A DNA stretch of 15,651 bases from Auxenochlorella pyrenoidosa. Lineage: Eukaryota; Chlorophyta; Trebouxiophyceae; Chlorellales; Chlorellaceae. Positions 1 through 8,712 of this stretch are shown here, piece by piece. Position numbers and translations under genes: made by a program. Position 1 is the stretch's first letter. Each line of letters begins with the position of its first letter. The notes beneath the pieces were generated by a model. The model searched no databases. It saw only the letters and a program-made list of their open reading frames with translations, and was not told the origin of the DNA. The stretch spans positions 18,891 through 34,541 of the forward strand of contig KQ482063.1 in NCBI GenBank assembly GCA_001430745.1. The letters run 5' to 3'.

Positions 1-2108
1 ACTTCTCCACCAGCGGGGAGAAGACCTCGCTGCGGGGCGGGGGGTGGGTGGGGTGGAGAGCGCTCTATCACACAGACGGCAGCCGCAACCATGCTGGGCT
101 CGCAGCCGCAGCCAGCGGGAGGGGTTGGGCATGGCCCGCGAGGACAGAGGGCACGCGCAGCGGCGCCCGGCCCGGCGGCATGGCGCCGCTGCCGGCGCCG
201 CTGTCGGCGCTGCTGTGTAGGAACGGCAGCCGCAATGGCATGCGCCCCACCGGATGTACTCGCGCTCCGCCTCAAACTGCTTGGGGTCGTCGTAGTTGAT
301 CACCTCGAAGGTCTTGCGCCCGTCGGCAAAGTTGCCTGCGGCGGGTTGTGTTGCCAAGGCAGCCCGGCGAGCGCGTCAGCAGGGCCCGCCAGCATAGATC
401 GCCGGCAAGCAGGTTGTGGGGCTAGGCCGGCACCTCGGCGGAGTGGGCACAAGCTGTGTGATCTGGCCCGGCAGTCAGAGCGCGTCAAAACCGAGGCGGC
501 TGCGCACCCGGGTTGATGCGGATCTTCTCAAAGGCGTCAGCCACCATCATGGCCACGCCCGGCTGGAAGTGGATGTCAGCCACCAGGGGGGTGTCGTACC
601 TGCGGCGGCGACATCACGCAGCCCACAAACAGTTTGTAATGTTTGGCGTCGGCGGCAACAGCATGGGCAACAGCCCCACAGCCACGGCGGGGAGGCGGCT
701 CGGCGGCAGGCGCGCGGGACGGGCAGCGCCGCCGCGCCGCCAGGCGCGCGGCAGAAGCGCAGCCTGAAGCGGCAGCCTGGGTCGGCGTTGATGGCGGCAC
801 ATGCCTGTGGAGGCGAGCCCCGCCGGCCCCCTGCCCTCACCGGTCCTGGAAGAGGCGCTCGCGGATGCGCATGCACGCCTCCGCCTCCTTCTTGCCCTGC
901 ACCGTGATGCGCACGATGTCGGCGCCCGCGTCCGCGCAGCGCTTGACCTGCGGCCGTGGGGTGGGGTGGGTGGTGGGTGGTGGTGGTGGGTGGGTGGGGG
1001 GGGGGGGGGTAATTTGTAACTTGCAAACTCGCAATTATTTCACACGCTTTTAGGGTTGATAGCTTCGTTAGTAATGATGCAAGTGTGATGAGCCGGGACA
1101 GGTGGGCAAGCAGCGGTGAGGTCAGGGCGCAGCGCATGCAGCCTGCACAGCTGCGCTGCCAGCGGCAGGCTGTTTGCAGACGGGCTTGACCAGGGTGTGC
1201 GCAAGCAGCTGGAGCCAAGTTGCGCGGCAAGCGAGCTCCCCCGCTCAACATAAGTTCCACCAAAAGCAGCAGGCGGCAGCCAAGGGAGAGCAGGCGGCAG
1301 CCCAGCACCCACCTGCTCCACCGTCTTCTCTGCACATGGACCAAGGAAAGGCAGGCCACAGGCAAGGGAACAGCCCAGCACCCACCTGCTCCACCGTCTT
1401 CTCCACATCCCGGGTGTCGGTGGTGGTCATGGTCTGCAGCGCGATCGGGTGCTCGCTGCCCACCTTGACGGGGCCGATCTGCAGCAGCGGGGGCATGGCA
1501 GCACAGCAGAGTAGCTGGGTTGATCGAGCGGCGGGGGCACAAGCAGAGAAGCAGCAGCAGGACAGGGAGCTAGGCAGTCAGGCTCTCTGTGTGCACATGG
1601 GCAGCTCCACGCCCTCCTCTGGGAGGCAAGCTGGCATGCGTGTCATAGGCTCGTCAGCAGCTCCTTTGCTCATTGCTGCTTCAGCGCTGCTCGCTGCGTG
1701 CCCCAGCGCCCAGGCCGCCCGCACCTCCACGGTGCGGGTGGGGCGCCGCTTGGTCTGGTGGATGCTCTCGCAGTACTTGGGGGTCAGCAGGCGCAGCTCC
1801 TTCTTCTGGGTCACGATCATGGGGCCCTCGCCCGCCACCGCGGCCTGCGGGAATCAGCACAGGCAACGACGGCTTGCAAGCTGGCGGGCGGCAGCAGGCG
1901 GCAGCAGGCAGCGGCGGCGGCTCGCGCAGCTACGGCAGCTCGGCCCTGCAGCGCCCGGCCTGATGCATTGCACCAGCTTGCGAGCACCGTTGTCGTGCAT
2001 CCCAGCCCCCAGGCTCACCCGGATGGGGCCCTGGCGCCCGGCCCGAGCGGCGCTGCGGCGCTGGGACAGCGCCTGTCCGCGCAGGACGGTGGACTGGGTG
2101 GACTGCAT
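1..2108 (-). CDS. HDS: 4-hydroxy-3-methylbut-2-enyl diphosphate synthase (IspG/GcpE), plastid type, 5' part
   Basis: Exons on the minus strand: 2019-2108, 1725-1844, 1386-1478, 841-947, 508-599, 251-335 and 1-29 (cut by the window edge). All junctions are GT-AG and all phases agree, giving about 205 residues. The start is the first ATG in its frame. Residues 1 to about 40 are rich in Ser, Arg and Ala with almost no acid, as in a chloroplast transit peptide. Then come family hallmarks: KYCESIH (about 55-61), GSEHPIALQTMTTTDTRDV (about 77-95), GADIVRITVQGK, PLVADIHFQP, KIRINPGNFADGR and REVFSPLVEK. The enzyme reductively converts MEcPP to HMBPP in the stroma, the penultimate MEP-pathway step, using a 4Fe-4S cluster. 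The cluster cysteines and the plant-type middle insertion lie beyond position 1 and are not visible. Identity is near certain; only the leader length and the intron 3 oddity (see findings) are open. Confidence 0.95.
957..1010. repeat. G/T-rich simple-sequence tract next to the HDS exon 4 acceptor
   Basis: Runs of GGGTGG and GGT end in an uninterrupted G run. On the HDS coding strand this is a C-rich tract ending about ten bases before the exon 4 acceptor (exon begins at 947), so it probably serves as the polypyrimidine tract. The opposite strand could form G-quadruplexes. Confidence 0.75.
1298..1403. repeat. 33-base direct repeat duplicating the exon 3 splice donor of HDS
   Basis: Positions 1298-1330 and 1371-1403 are identical over 33 bases, offset by 73. 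The right copy contains the last 18 bases of HDS exon 3 (1386-1403) plus the first 15 bases of the following intron. The left copy lies wholly inside that intron, so the intron carries an exact second copy of the exon end and its GTGGGT donor. Confidence 0.9.
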
Positions 2109-2748
2109 GCTGCCTGGGGAACGTCCACGGGCAGCGCCGGGCCGGGCAGCGATCGACAAAGGGTGTGAAGAGGCGGGGGAACCGAACCGCCCAGCCAGTC
2201 GCCGGGATAAGCTACCAGAAGTGGCAGCAGCAATTGCAGACCAACAGGCTTGCCCGGGGTGCCCGTCAAGCAAGGATGGGTCTGAGCGCAGAGCAGGGAC
2301 AGCATGCAACTCGAGCAGCAATTTGTTGCGATCTTTGCTTCAATTTGTTGCGATCTCTGCTGACTTCGAAGCCATTGGAAGCATGCACCAAGTGTGCAGA
2401 CATAGAGAGGGCAGTATGCGTCCATGCCTGCCAAGTGCTTGCTCCCTGCTCCTTCTTCCCATTTGACTTGGATGATAACATTTGATGACCTATCAGCAAG
2501 TCGTCGAAATAAAGAGGGACGGGTAGGCAAGCCATGAAATGCATCCGGCGCCGGCGCCGCTGTGCACGCGACAAAGCCAGCATGCAAGGGTGCCCGCAAT
2601 CGGGGCTCACACATGCAGGCATTTGCAGTTCTCAAGTGGTCAAATCAACTAGGATGCTTCTTATTGTCAATAACGATAAGTGCTGGGCAGTGCTGGTACA
2701 TCAGTGGGGGTTGAATCGCTCAATCTGTGCAGTGCCCTGCCGGCCCTG
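2109..2748. other. Intergenic region between the HDS start and the GH88 stop
   Basis: This 640-base stretch holds the presumed HDS promoter (right of 2108, minus strand) and the GH88 3' end (left of 2749). It is less GC-rich than the flanking exons. Apart from the paired 16-base repeats at 2319-2356 I see no exon-like frame with family similarity, no TATA box for HDS and no TGTAA motif for GH88. An AATAAG on the minus strand near 2660-2670 is only a weak poly(A) candidate. Confidence 0.6.
2319..2356. repeat. Two 16-base direct repeats spaced 22 bases apart, upstream of HDS
   Basis: CAATTTGTTGCGATCT occurs at 2319-2334 and again at 2341-2356, so the repeat period is 22 bases, about two turns of the helix. 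It lies 210-250 bases upstream of the HDS start codon. A paired binding site for a regulator is possible, as is a simple tandem duplication. Confidence 0.8.
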
Positions 2749-5545
2749 TCACGCTGCGGGCTGTCGGCCATATGCCGCGTGCAGCGCCGCCAGGAAGTAA
2801 TAATCCCCAAAGATGGTGCCGGTGCCGTATATGCCGCTGGGGGCAGACACGGTGCCGTTCATCAGGATGCTGGCCAGGCGGGGGCTGCCGGGGGCAGCGC
2901 CGCTGGACAGGTATCCAGTGGCCAGCGCCTGCAGCATCGCCAGAGCAGCAGCTTGGTACTTCTTGGCCAACGTTGCCGAGGAGGCCACCTTGGACAGGCG
3001 CAGCAGGCCAGCGGCGGCGATGGCGCCAGCCGAGGTATCTTTCCAGAGCTGCACTCACAGAGGGGAGGGGGCGGGCCACAAGCAGCCTGTCAGTGGCATC
3101 GCGGTGTGGCATCCGCCAGCGGGGGCAGGATGCTGACGGAGAAGCTGTGCAAAAGGCACTGCCATGCAGGCGGCGGCTGACACCACGCGTGAGCTGCATG
3201 CAGGCGCGCAGGTGGCTTCTCTCCACGCTGCGCCTGTGTGCATCAGTTGCATGAGCAAGGCCGCCTGCCCCCCACCAGGGTGCACGCCCACCTGGCTGGG
3301 CGGGGCATCAAAGTCCCACAGCGGCACCCCGTCGGGGGTGAGGCGCTTGAGGAAGAGGTCGGCGGCGCGCTGGGCTGTCTTTCGGAACAGGGGCTCCCGG
3401 GTGGCCTCGTACGCGACTGTGAAGCCATAGAGCGCCCACGCCTGGCCGCTGCGCAGGGCGCGCAGGGGCGGGGAGGGGCGGCGGCTTCTGGGCGCAAACG
3501 GCAGCAGCTCGGCTCCGCCGGCCAGAGTCGGTGGGAGGTGGGAGGGCCCACGCCACCTAGTGCAACTGTGTGCATGCACAGTTTCTGGACAGGGCAGGTT
3601 ATTACCCCCAGCACCCTGCCCCTCACCGCGTCCAGGTGCTACTGTCGCGGTAGCCCTGGTGCGTGCCCTTGAATAAAACCTTGCCTGCATGCATGGCACG
3701 GCATGTTGCGGGCAGTGGCTGCTTGAGAGGGGTCCACGCCCGCCCTCCCACTGTGCAATGCAAGCAGAGGGAGCGGCCAGGTGGGCAGTGCCGCCTCAAG
3801 TCTTGCACGCCTGCCCCGCTGTCAGCAACCCACCTGTCTGCAGGTCGTAAATGACTTTGTGGTAGGTGGAGCCGTCGGGGCGGAAGAACACCCGGCTGGT
3901 GGTGTTGGCATGCGCGACGGCGATGTCGCGCCACGCCGGCTTGCCGCCGGGGAGCGCAGCCGCCCTGAAGAGCAGCTCTAGGTTCATCATGTTGTCGATG
4001 ATGACCTGGCAGGGGCAGGCATGTGTTCATGCATGTGGGGGTTGGGGATGGGCAGCATGAGCGGCCCGGCAACAGAAGGCCGACACGGGGGCGGCGCAGC
4101 GCAGTATGGCGAGGACACCCTGCGGTGCAGGACTGCCTGCGGCGCAGCGCAGAGCCCTCGTCGCTGCGCCGCGGCCCGCCCTGCGTGCGCCCACCCCCCA
4201 CCTTGAACTCCCTGGCGCCCAGGTCGCTGCCCCAGGAGCGGATCAGCTTGAGCTTGGGGCTGTACCTGCAGGGGGGGTATGCTCAGGGCATAAGATTGTC
4301 AGACCAGACCACAGCTAGGCTGCAGTCTAGTTTAACTGACTTCAGCTGGATTACAGTTTGACTGTAGACTGCATCTGCAAAGGGGATCAGCGCGGCTCTG
4401 CGATTTGCACACCCAGGGCGCGCGCTCCAGGGCGCCGCCGCAGGGGCTGGCCACTGCCGAACGGGCCCCCTCCCGCTTGTAGTCGCTCAGCAAGCCAGGG
4501 CGGAGGCTTCAGCACGCCAGCCGGCAGCGCTCACCGCTTGGCGAGCGACCCCGCCGCCGTCTGCAGCACCTTCCTGTACTTGTCGGCCGCTGCCTGGGCC
4601 GGCGGCGGCTGCGCGTCCAGCGCGTTGCCAAAGGAGCTGAGCATGATGAAGCCAATGTCGTGCGTCTGCGGGGGCGGCCTGGACGGCGGCGCGTCGACAT
4701 CTGGAGTTGACATGCTGAAAGCGCGCACCCCCAGCAACCCTGGCCAAGGGCGGCAACCCCTGGCCCCAGCAGCTGCCAGCACAGCCAGGCCTGCGCGTAC
4801 AGGGCCACTTACGTTCTTATGTACCCAACTCCCGCCCCCCTCGCCCACCGCGGTGCTACTCTTCATCGGCTCAAGGTCGGGCAGCACAGCAGCGGCAGCC
4901 TTGGCCCATGCGGTGCTCCCCGTGAGCGCGTGCATCTTCCACAGGCAGCCGTCGCCAAAGCCTGCCGGGGCGGGGCAAGGCGCGCAGGCAGCGGGTGCTG
5001 AAGAGATTTCCAGGGGTGGCGGTGTGCAGAGCTGCGGCGGGGCTGGCGTTGGAGTTCAGTGGTGGGCCGTGGCAGGAGCACAGGCGTGCCCACAGGCGCT
5101 TTGGCATGCATGGCGGGGCAGCGCACCCGACACCCAGTCTGTATATGCCACCTTGGACCAGCTGCCGTCCTTTGTGGTGTTGCGCCCCGGGAACAGGCCG
5201 CCCCGCGGGGGGAAGTCTTTGATTTCCTACAGATGCGTGGGCGGGTTGGTGCGAGCTGTACCCGGCATCAGCAGGTGCTGCCAGTTGCTGGCGGCGACGT
5301 GTGACCACTGCTTGGAACTCACCATATTGGGCGCAGCAAACTTTGATCACCTGCTTGAGCTGGTCTCCCGCAAAGGCCAACACAGGCTTCAGATCAAAGG
5401 TGGGTGAGGCGGCAGGAGCAGCGGCGGCGGGGGTGGCGGCGCTGCCCAGCTCGGGTAGACCAGCGCCGAGCCAGACCACCAACACCGTGAATACAGTCTT
5501 GATCAGATCCAGCCCGGAGCGGCTCCGGGTTCCTCCCGCCGCCAT
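2749..5545 (-). CDS. Glycoside hydrolase family 88, unsaturated glucuronyl hydrolase-like, secreted
   Basis: Exons: 5351-5545, 5127-5226, 4813-4961, 4535-4665, 4202-4265, 3834-4005, 3627-3684, 3292-3448 and 2749-3048, encoding about 441 residues. The N-terminus has basic residues, a hydrophobic core (VFTVLVVWLGAGL, about 18-30) and then Ala/Pro-rich sequence, so it is probably a signal peptide or anchor. GH88 hallmarks follow: DWVSG..DGCLW (95-105), THDIGF (149-154), IDNMMNLELLF (216-226), HQGYRDSSTWTRGQAWALYGF (279-299), PLWDFDAP and DTSAGAIAAAGL (346-357), IFGDYYFLAAL near the end. Asp151 and Asp217 are the likely counterparts of the two catalytic aspartates of bacterial UGL. Such enzymes remove the unsaturated uronic acid left by polysaccharide lyases from oligosaccharides. 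The exon 1/exon 2 junction is uncertain: a donor at 5322 with an acceptor before 5216 also keeps frame (about 447 residues). Substrate is unknown; GH105 is a less likely alternative. Confidence 0.9.
4322..4372. repeat. Inverted repeat (hairpin) in GH88 intron 4
   Basis: GCAGTCTA (4322-4329) pairs perfectly with TAGACTGC (4365-4372), and inside it AACTG (4334-4338) pairs with CAGTT (4354-4358). The stretch is more AT-rich than its surroundings. It could be an intronic RNA hairpin or a decayed miniature element. Confidence 0.6.
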
Positions 5546-6024
5546 ATTTTACGCCCAGATGGCCCAGATGTGCTCGTGCGGGGGTTGCGAAACTGGACAA
5601 GGCTCTATGTTCGTGTGGACAGGATGTGAGGGAGTAGGGTGGACGCTCACCGCCTGCATGAAATGAAGGGACGCGTGACGCTGCAGTACCGGGTCCATGT
5701 GCCACAGCGCCTCCCCCCAACCCCCCTCACCCCTCTTGGATGTCCAAGGTCTGGCGGTTTCACTCACATGGAGTCACGAATCAAGGACCGAACGGCTGCA
5801 TGGCATGAACCCGCTGGTTGCGCTGGGTGCCAACACGTTTCCGTGGCGCCGGCGCACAAATGTCGGTGCGCTGTTGGCTGACTGCCATCCCAGAGGCACA
5901 CAAATCACTGCAAGTTCAGACTCGGTGCGGGCGAATCAAAGGTTGCGAGAAGGGGGCGCCGAATCAGCCGGCCAAGACGGGAGCGCTTCGAAGAGCCAGG
6001 CCACATGGCACAATCACCGACAGT
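5546..6024. other. Intergenic region between the PUKI stop and the GH88 start
   Basis: About 480 bases separate two tandem minus-strand genes, so the region must hold the PUKI 3' end and the GH88 promoter. I find no TGTAA on the minus strand, no clear TATA box and no family-like reading frame. Nothing further can be supported. Confidence 0.5.
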
Positions 6025-8460
6025 TCAGCAGCGCTTTGAGATGCTGCAAGCAGGCAGCGGCAGGCGCAGTGCGGTGCTCTTGGCACGTGCTTGCGCAGCT
6101 GCTGACCGGGCAGCTGCAGCATCCAGCCCACGAGGGACGTTGCTGTCGCTCTGCACCGCCGCCGTCGCTGCCGCGACGCCGTAACAGAGCGCGTGCGCTG
6201 CTGGCAAGCCTTGCGCCAAGCCAAATAGGCAGCCGGCCACGAGGCAGTCGCCTGCGCCGCTGCAGTTGACCACGCTGGCAGGCAGGGCAGGCACATGGAG
6301 GACTGCAAGGAAGTGGGGTGGGTGGGGAGGCCATTCCCTCGGCACATGGCAAAGAAACGCAGCGCGTCCAGCAGGGATGCCATGCGCACTTGCCCTGCCA
6401 GCTGGACCTCACAAAGCGGCCCCCACCTTCGACCGCCCGCCCGCCAGGTGCCAGCGTGCACAGCGCGGCGCCATCGGCCCCAAGGGTCAGCACCAGGTGC
6501 CGCAACCCCGCCAGCAGCAGGGTGGCGATGTCGGGCAGCATGGCGCGCAGGGCTGCCTCTGCGGGGCTTGCTGCCATTGCGTCCGGCTTGGCACTGCGGC
6601 CGTTGCCGCCTGCAGCGCCGCCGGCTGCTGCCTTTCTGCCGCAACCTGAGTCACAGCATGGGGCTGTGCAGCAGCAGCAGCAGCAACCCTCGGTGCAGCT
6701 GCCACCTTTGCATGTACAGCACGTGCCGCCGCCGCTGCCGCTGCCCCCACAGCCGCAGCCTCCTCGGCACCCGCACTGCTGCTGCTGCCCGCCTGGCTGC
6801 TGCTGCCGCCGCACCGCTGCTGCCATGGCCGCTAGCTCTTTCTCATTCGGAGAAGCGTATGTGATGCAGCTCAGCAGGGGGGCAGCCTTGGTGGACTTGG
6901 GCACAGAGACGGGCTCAAACCAGACTGGCACGCCCGCTGCGACCGCTTGGCGACACGCCTCCTGCGGGGGGCAGGTCGTGGTATGCATGCAGTCCTGGTC
7001 ACAGCAGGCCAGCAGCATGGCTGGGCATCCGCACGGGCACGTGCGACACGCACTAAGAAGCGCGACGCATCGGCAGCGCGCCTGTCGCGCGCCGTCCCAA
7101 CCGTCCAAACAAGCGCTGCCCCACACCCGCCTGCAGCGCCGCCTCAGATAGGTTGCCATCCAGCATCAGCAGCGATGCGGCCGCCAGCACGCGCGCCACG
7201 CGCGGCGCGCGCAGCAGCGGCGGCGCCAGCTCCCCTTCAAGCAGCGACACATCGGCCACGCAGGCCGCCACCTCGCCGCCCAGGTCAAACACGACCGACA
7301 CCGTGGGGGTGGCGCCGCCCGCCACGCGCACTACGCAGTCGGAGCTCAGCCTGCGGAGGCAACACAAGGGCGGCGGTGTGTGCGGGGTGGGGGGGTGGCG
7401 TGCGGGGCGTGGGGGCTGAGGGGGCAGGCGGGCGGGCAGTTGGCATTGCCAAAGCCCTCTGGAGGGACGGCTCAGGCGCTGCAGCTGCAGTGCGCCAATT
7501 TTAGTATGCTGGGCAGCTGGCGGTGCATGGCATGGTGACGGGCAAGCCTGCCATGCCCGCCATGCCTGCCTGCCCGCCTACCCGCCATGCCTGCTTCCCC
7601 AACTTCTGGAAGCACCGCCGGCCATGCAGCTCACCCAAGCGACTCCCAGTGCTGCAGCAGCGCACGCCCTGCCAGGTCATCCCCCACTGCCGACACCAGC
7701 AGCGGCAAGCGCGGCGCCGGCGCGCCGCCCGTCCGCAGCAGCAGCGCCAGAGCCTCGGCCGCGTTGCGCGCCACCCCACCTGCCACAAAAGCTCAACAGC
7801 CAAGACAGGTGCGCAATGGTCGAAAGAGCAACCTCTTGTACTTCTAACTGAATTCATAGGTTAGAAAGAGGCTGGTCGACCAGAAGTTAAAGTTTTATTG
7901 GCATAAATACGAAAAACTGCCTGTTTTCTTCCTTCAACATCATCAGATTTTAAAGTTAGTAATTCTTGTAATGTATAGTGCTGAGCTGTAGCGTGCAAGG
8001 AGGGTGAACGAGCGGCCGACCGATGGCAGCACCAGTTGGACAGCTTGCTGCCCAGCAAATTGACCCATGCAGCGCCAGCACCCACCTGCAGACTGGAACA
8101 CCCGACCAGGAACAGAGCCGCCTCGCTGCACGTCAGCGGGACCGCTCGGGCGGGCCTGTAGGGCGCAACACGCACGGCCAAGGATACAGGCATCGGCTTT
8201 GGGGGGCTGCACTTCTAAATTAGATGGAGCTACGTATTGCATGCTTGAACAAGCTGCATCGTCTGCAGCCCTTCCATGCGCACCTGCAGATCCATGACCA
8301 TGCCGCCAACCAGCACCACCTGGCCGGCTCCCGCCGGCGCTGCCCCGTCGGCCGCTGCCGCAGCAGCGCAGTGCTGCTCCTCAATCGCCGCATCTGGAAG
8401 CGTGTCATGGGATTTCAGGTGGCATTGTAACGAGGCCAGGCGCCTGCTGGCGGCTTCCAT
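6025..8460 (-). CDS. PUKI: Pseudouridine kinase, PfkB/ribokinase family, probably peroxisomal
   Basis: Exons: 8284-8460, 8086-8155, 7635-7779, 7131-7350, 6427-6961 and 6025-6302, 474 residues. The start is the only ATG in the open frame before VVLVGGMVMDLQ (48-59). PfkB features: the N-terminal glycine strand, GGVARNAAEAL (83-93), SAVGDDLAGRALL, ATPTVSVVFD, LMLDGNLSEAAL, VPVWFEPVSVPKS (215-227), SPNEKEL (241-247), HLVLTLGADGA and the catalytic NCSGAGDCLVAG (395-406, base Asp401). Order and motifs fit pseudouridine kinases better than ribokinase or fructokinase. The enzyme makes pseudouridine 5'-phosphate, which a glycosylase (PUMY) then splits to uracil and ribose 5-phosphate; no glycosylase domain is fused here. 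Residues 7-15 match the peroxisomal PTS2 pattern RLx5HL; in Arabidopsis this pathway is peroxisomal. Residues 254-340 are an extra segment rich in Gln, Gly and Cys. Intron 4 appears to be GC-AG. Confidence 0.9.
6638..6775 (-). other. Cysteine-rich insertion within PUKI exon 5 (coding)
   Basis: Residues 267-312 hold 17 cysteines in 45 positions, in CxC, CC, CCxC and a run of six Cys. They fall between SPNEKEL and the HLVLTLGADG strand, where related kinases have a short link. Part of it comes from TGC (CAG/GCA) trinucleotide repeats, so slippage is its likely origin. The reading frame stays open across it and no in-phase GT-AG pair that removes it is obvious. Confidence 0.6.
7842..7985. other. 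AT-rich island with palindromes in PUKI intron 2
   Basis: Composition drops sharply to AT-rich inside an intron flanked by very GC-rich exons. It contains TTCTAAC (7842-7848) inverted as GTTAGAA (7860-7866) around a TGAATTCA palindrome. It also has a 12-base palindrome CTGGTCGACCAG (7872-7883) and the word TTAAAGTT twice. This may be a decayed miniature transposable element; no target-site duplication was established. Confidence 0.5.
8416..8442 (-). other. PTS2 peroxisome targeting signal of PUKI (coding)
   Basis: These bases encode RLASLQCHL, residues 7-15 of the kinase. This is an exact fit to the PTS2 pattern R-L-x5-H-L, at the usual place near the N-terminus. The position-6 Gln is less common than Leu, Ala, Ser or Gly. 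Confidence 0.75.
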
Positions 8461-8615
8461 AGGGCAACGAGTGTCGGGTCTTCGAGTTGGGAGGGCCTGG
8501 GAGGCCACGACAATGCTCAGGCGCTTCGACGAGCAATCAAGTCCACAAGAGTGGGGCTAGGATTGAAAAGTAGCCCAGCTTACCCCTTGAGAGTGCCGTT
8601 TTGTTGCGCTGGTTT

Positions 8616-8636
8616 CCAATTCGATTTGCGCCCAAT
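8616..8636 (+). promoter_or_regulatory. Two CCAAT boxes upstream of TAD2
   Basis: CCAAT occurs at 8616-8620 and 8632-8636, 16 bases apart and about 70-90 bases before the TATA box. This is the usual position of NF-Y sites in eukaryotic promoters. Function is inferred from motif and position only. Confidence 0.5.
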
Positions 8637-8706
8637 TGCATGTCCGTGTGAGCTGCATGTGCTGCATTCTAGAATTTCGATTCTTCATTCTTTACATCAT
8701 ACTGCT

Positions 8707-8712
8707 TATAAA
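8707..8712 (+). promoter_or_regulatory. TATA box of TAD2
   Basis: TATAAA sits 79 bases before the TAD2 ATG, in CTTATAAAGG context, leaving room for a start site about 30 bases downstream and a short 5' UTR. It is the clearest core promoter element in the window. Confidence 0.65.

Noticed and set aside
957..1010. Possible telomere-like repeat
   Set aside because: The units are irregular GGGTGG/GGT rather than the plant-type TTTAGGG, and it serves as an intron tract.
547..1542. A 331-codon minus-strand open frame
   Set aside because: It spans HDS introns out of frame with the exons; only splicing gives the conserved IspG sequence.
1174..2466. A 430-codon open frame on the plus strand
   Set aside because: It runs antisense over HDS exons and introns, has no family-like motifs, and reflects GC-rich composition.
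2508..2513. AATAAA on the plus strand
   Set aside because: Both flanking genes are on the minus strand and no plus-strand gene ends here.
4358..5407. A 349-codon plus-strand open frame
   Set aside because: It is antisense to five GH88 exons and repetitive in composition; the minus strand carries the recognisable protein.
6318..7151. A 277-codon plus-strand frame rich in Gln and Pro
   Set aside because: Antisense shadow of the CAG/TGC repeats in PUKI exon 5.
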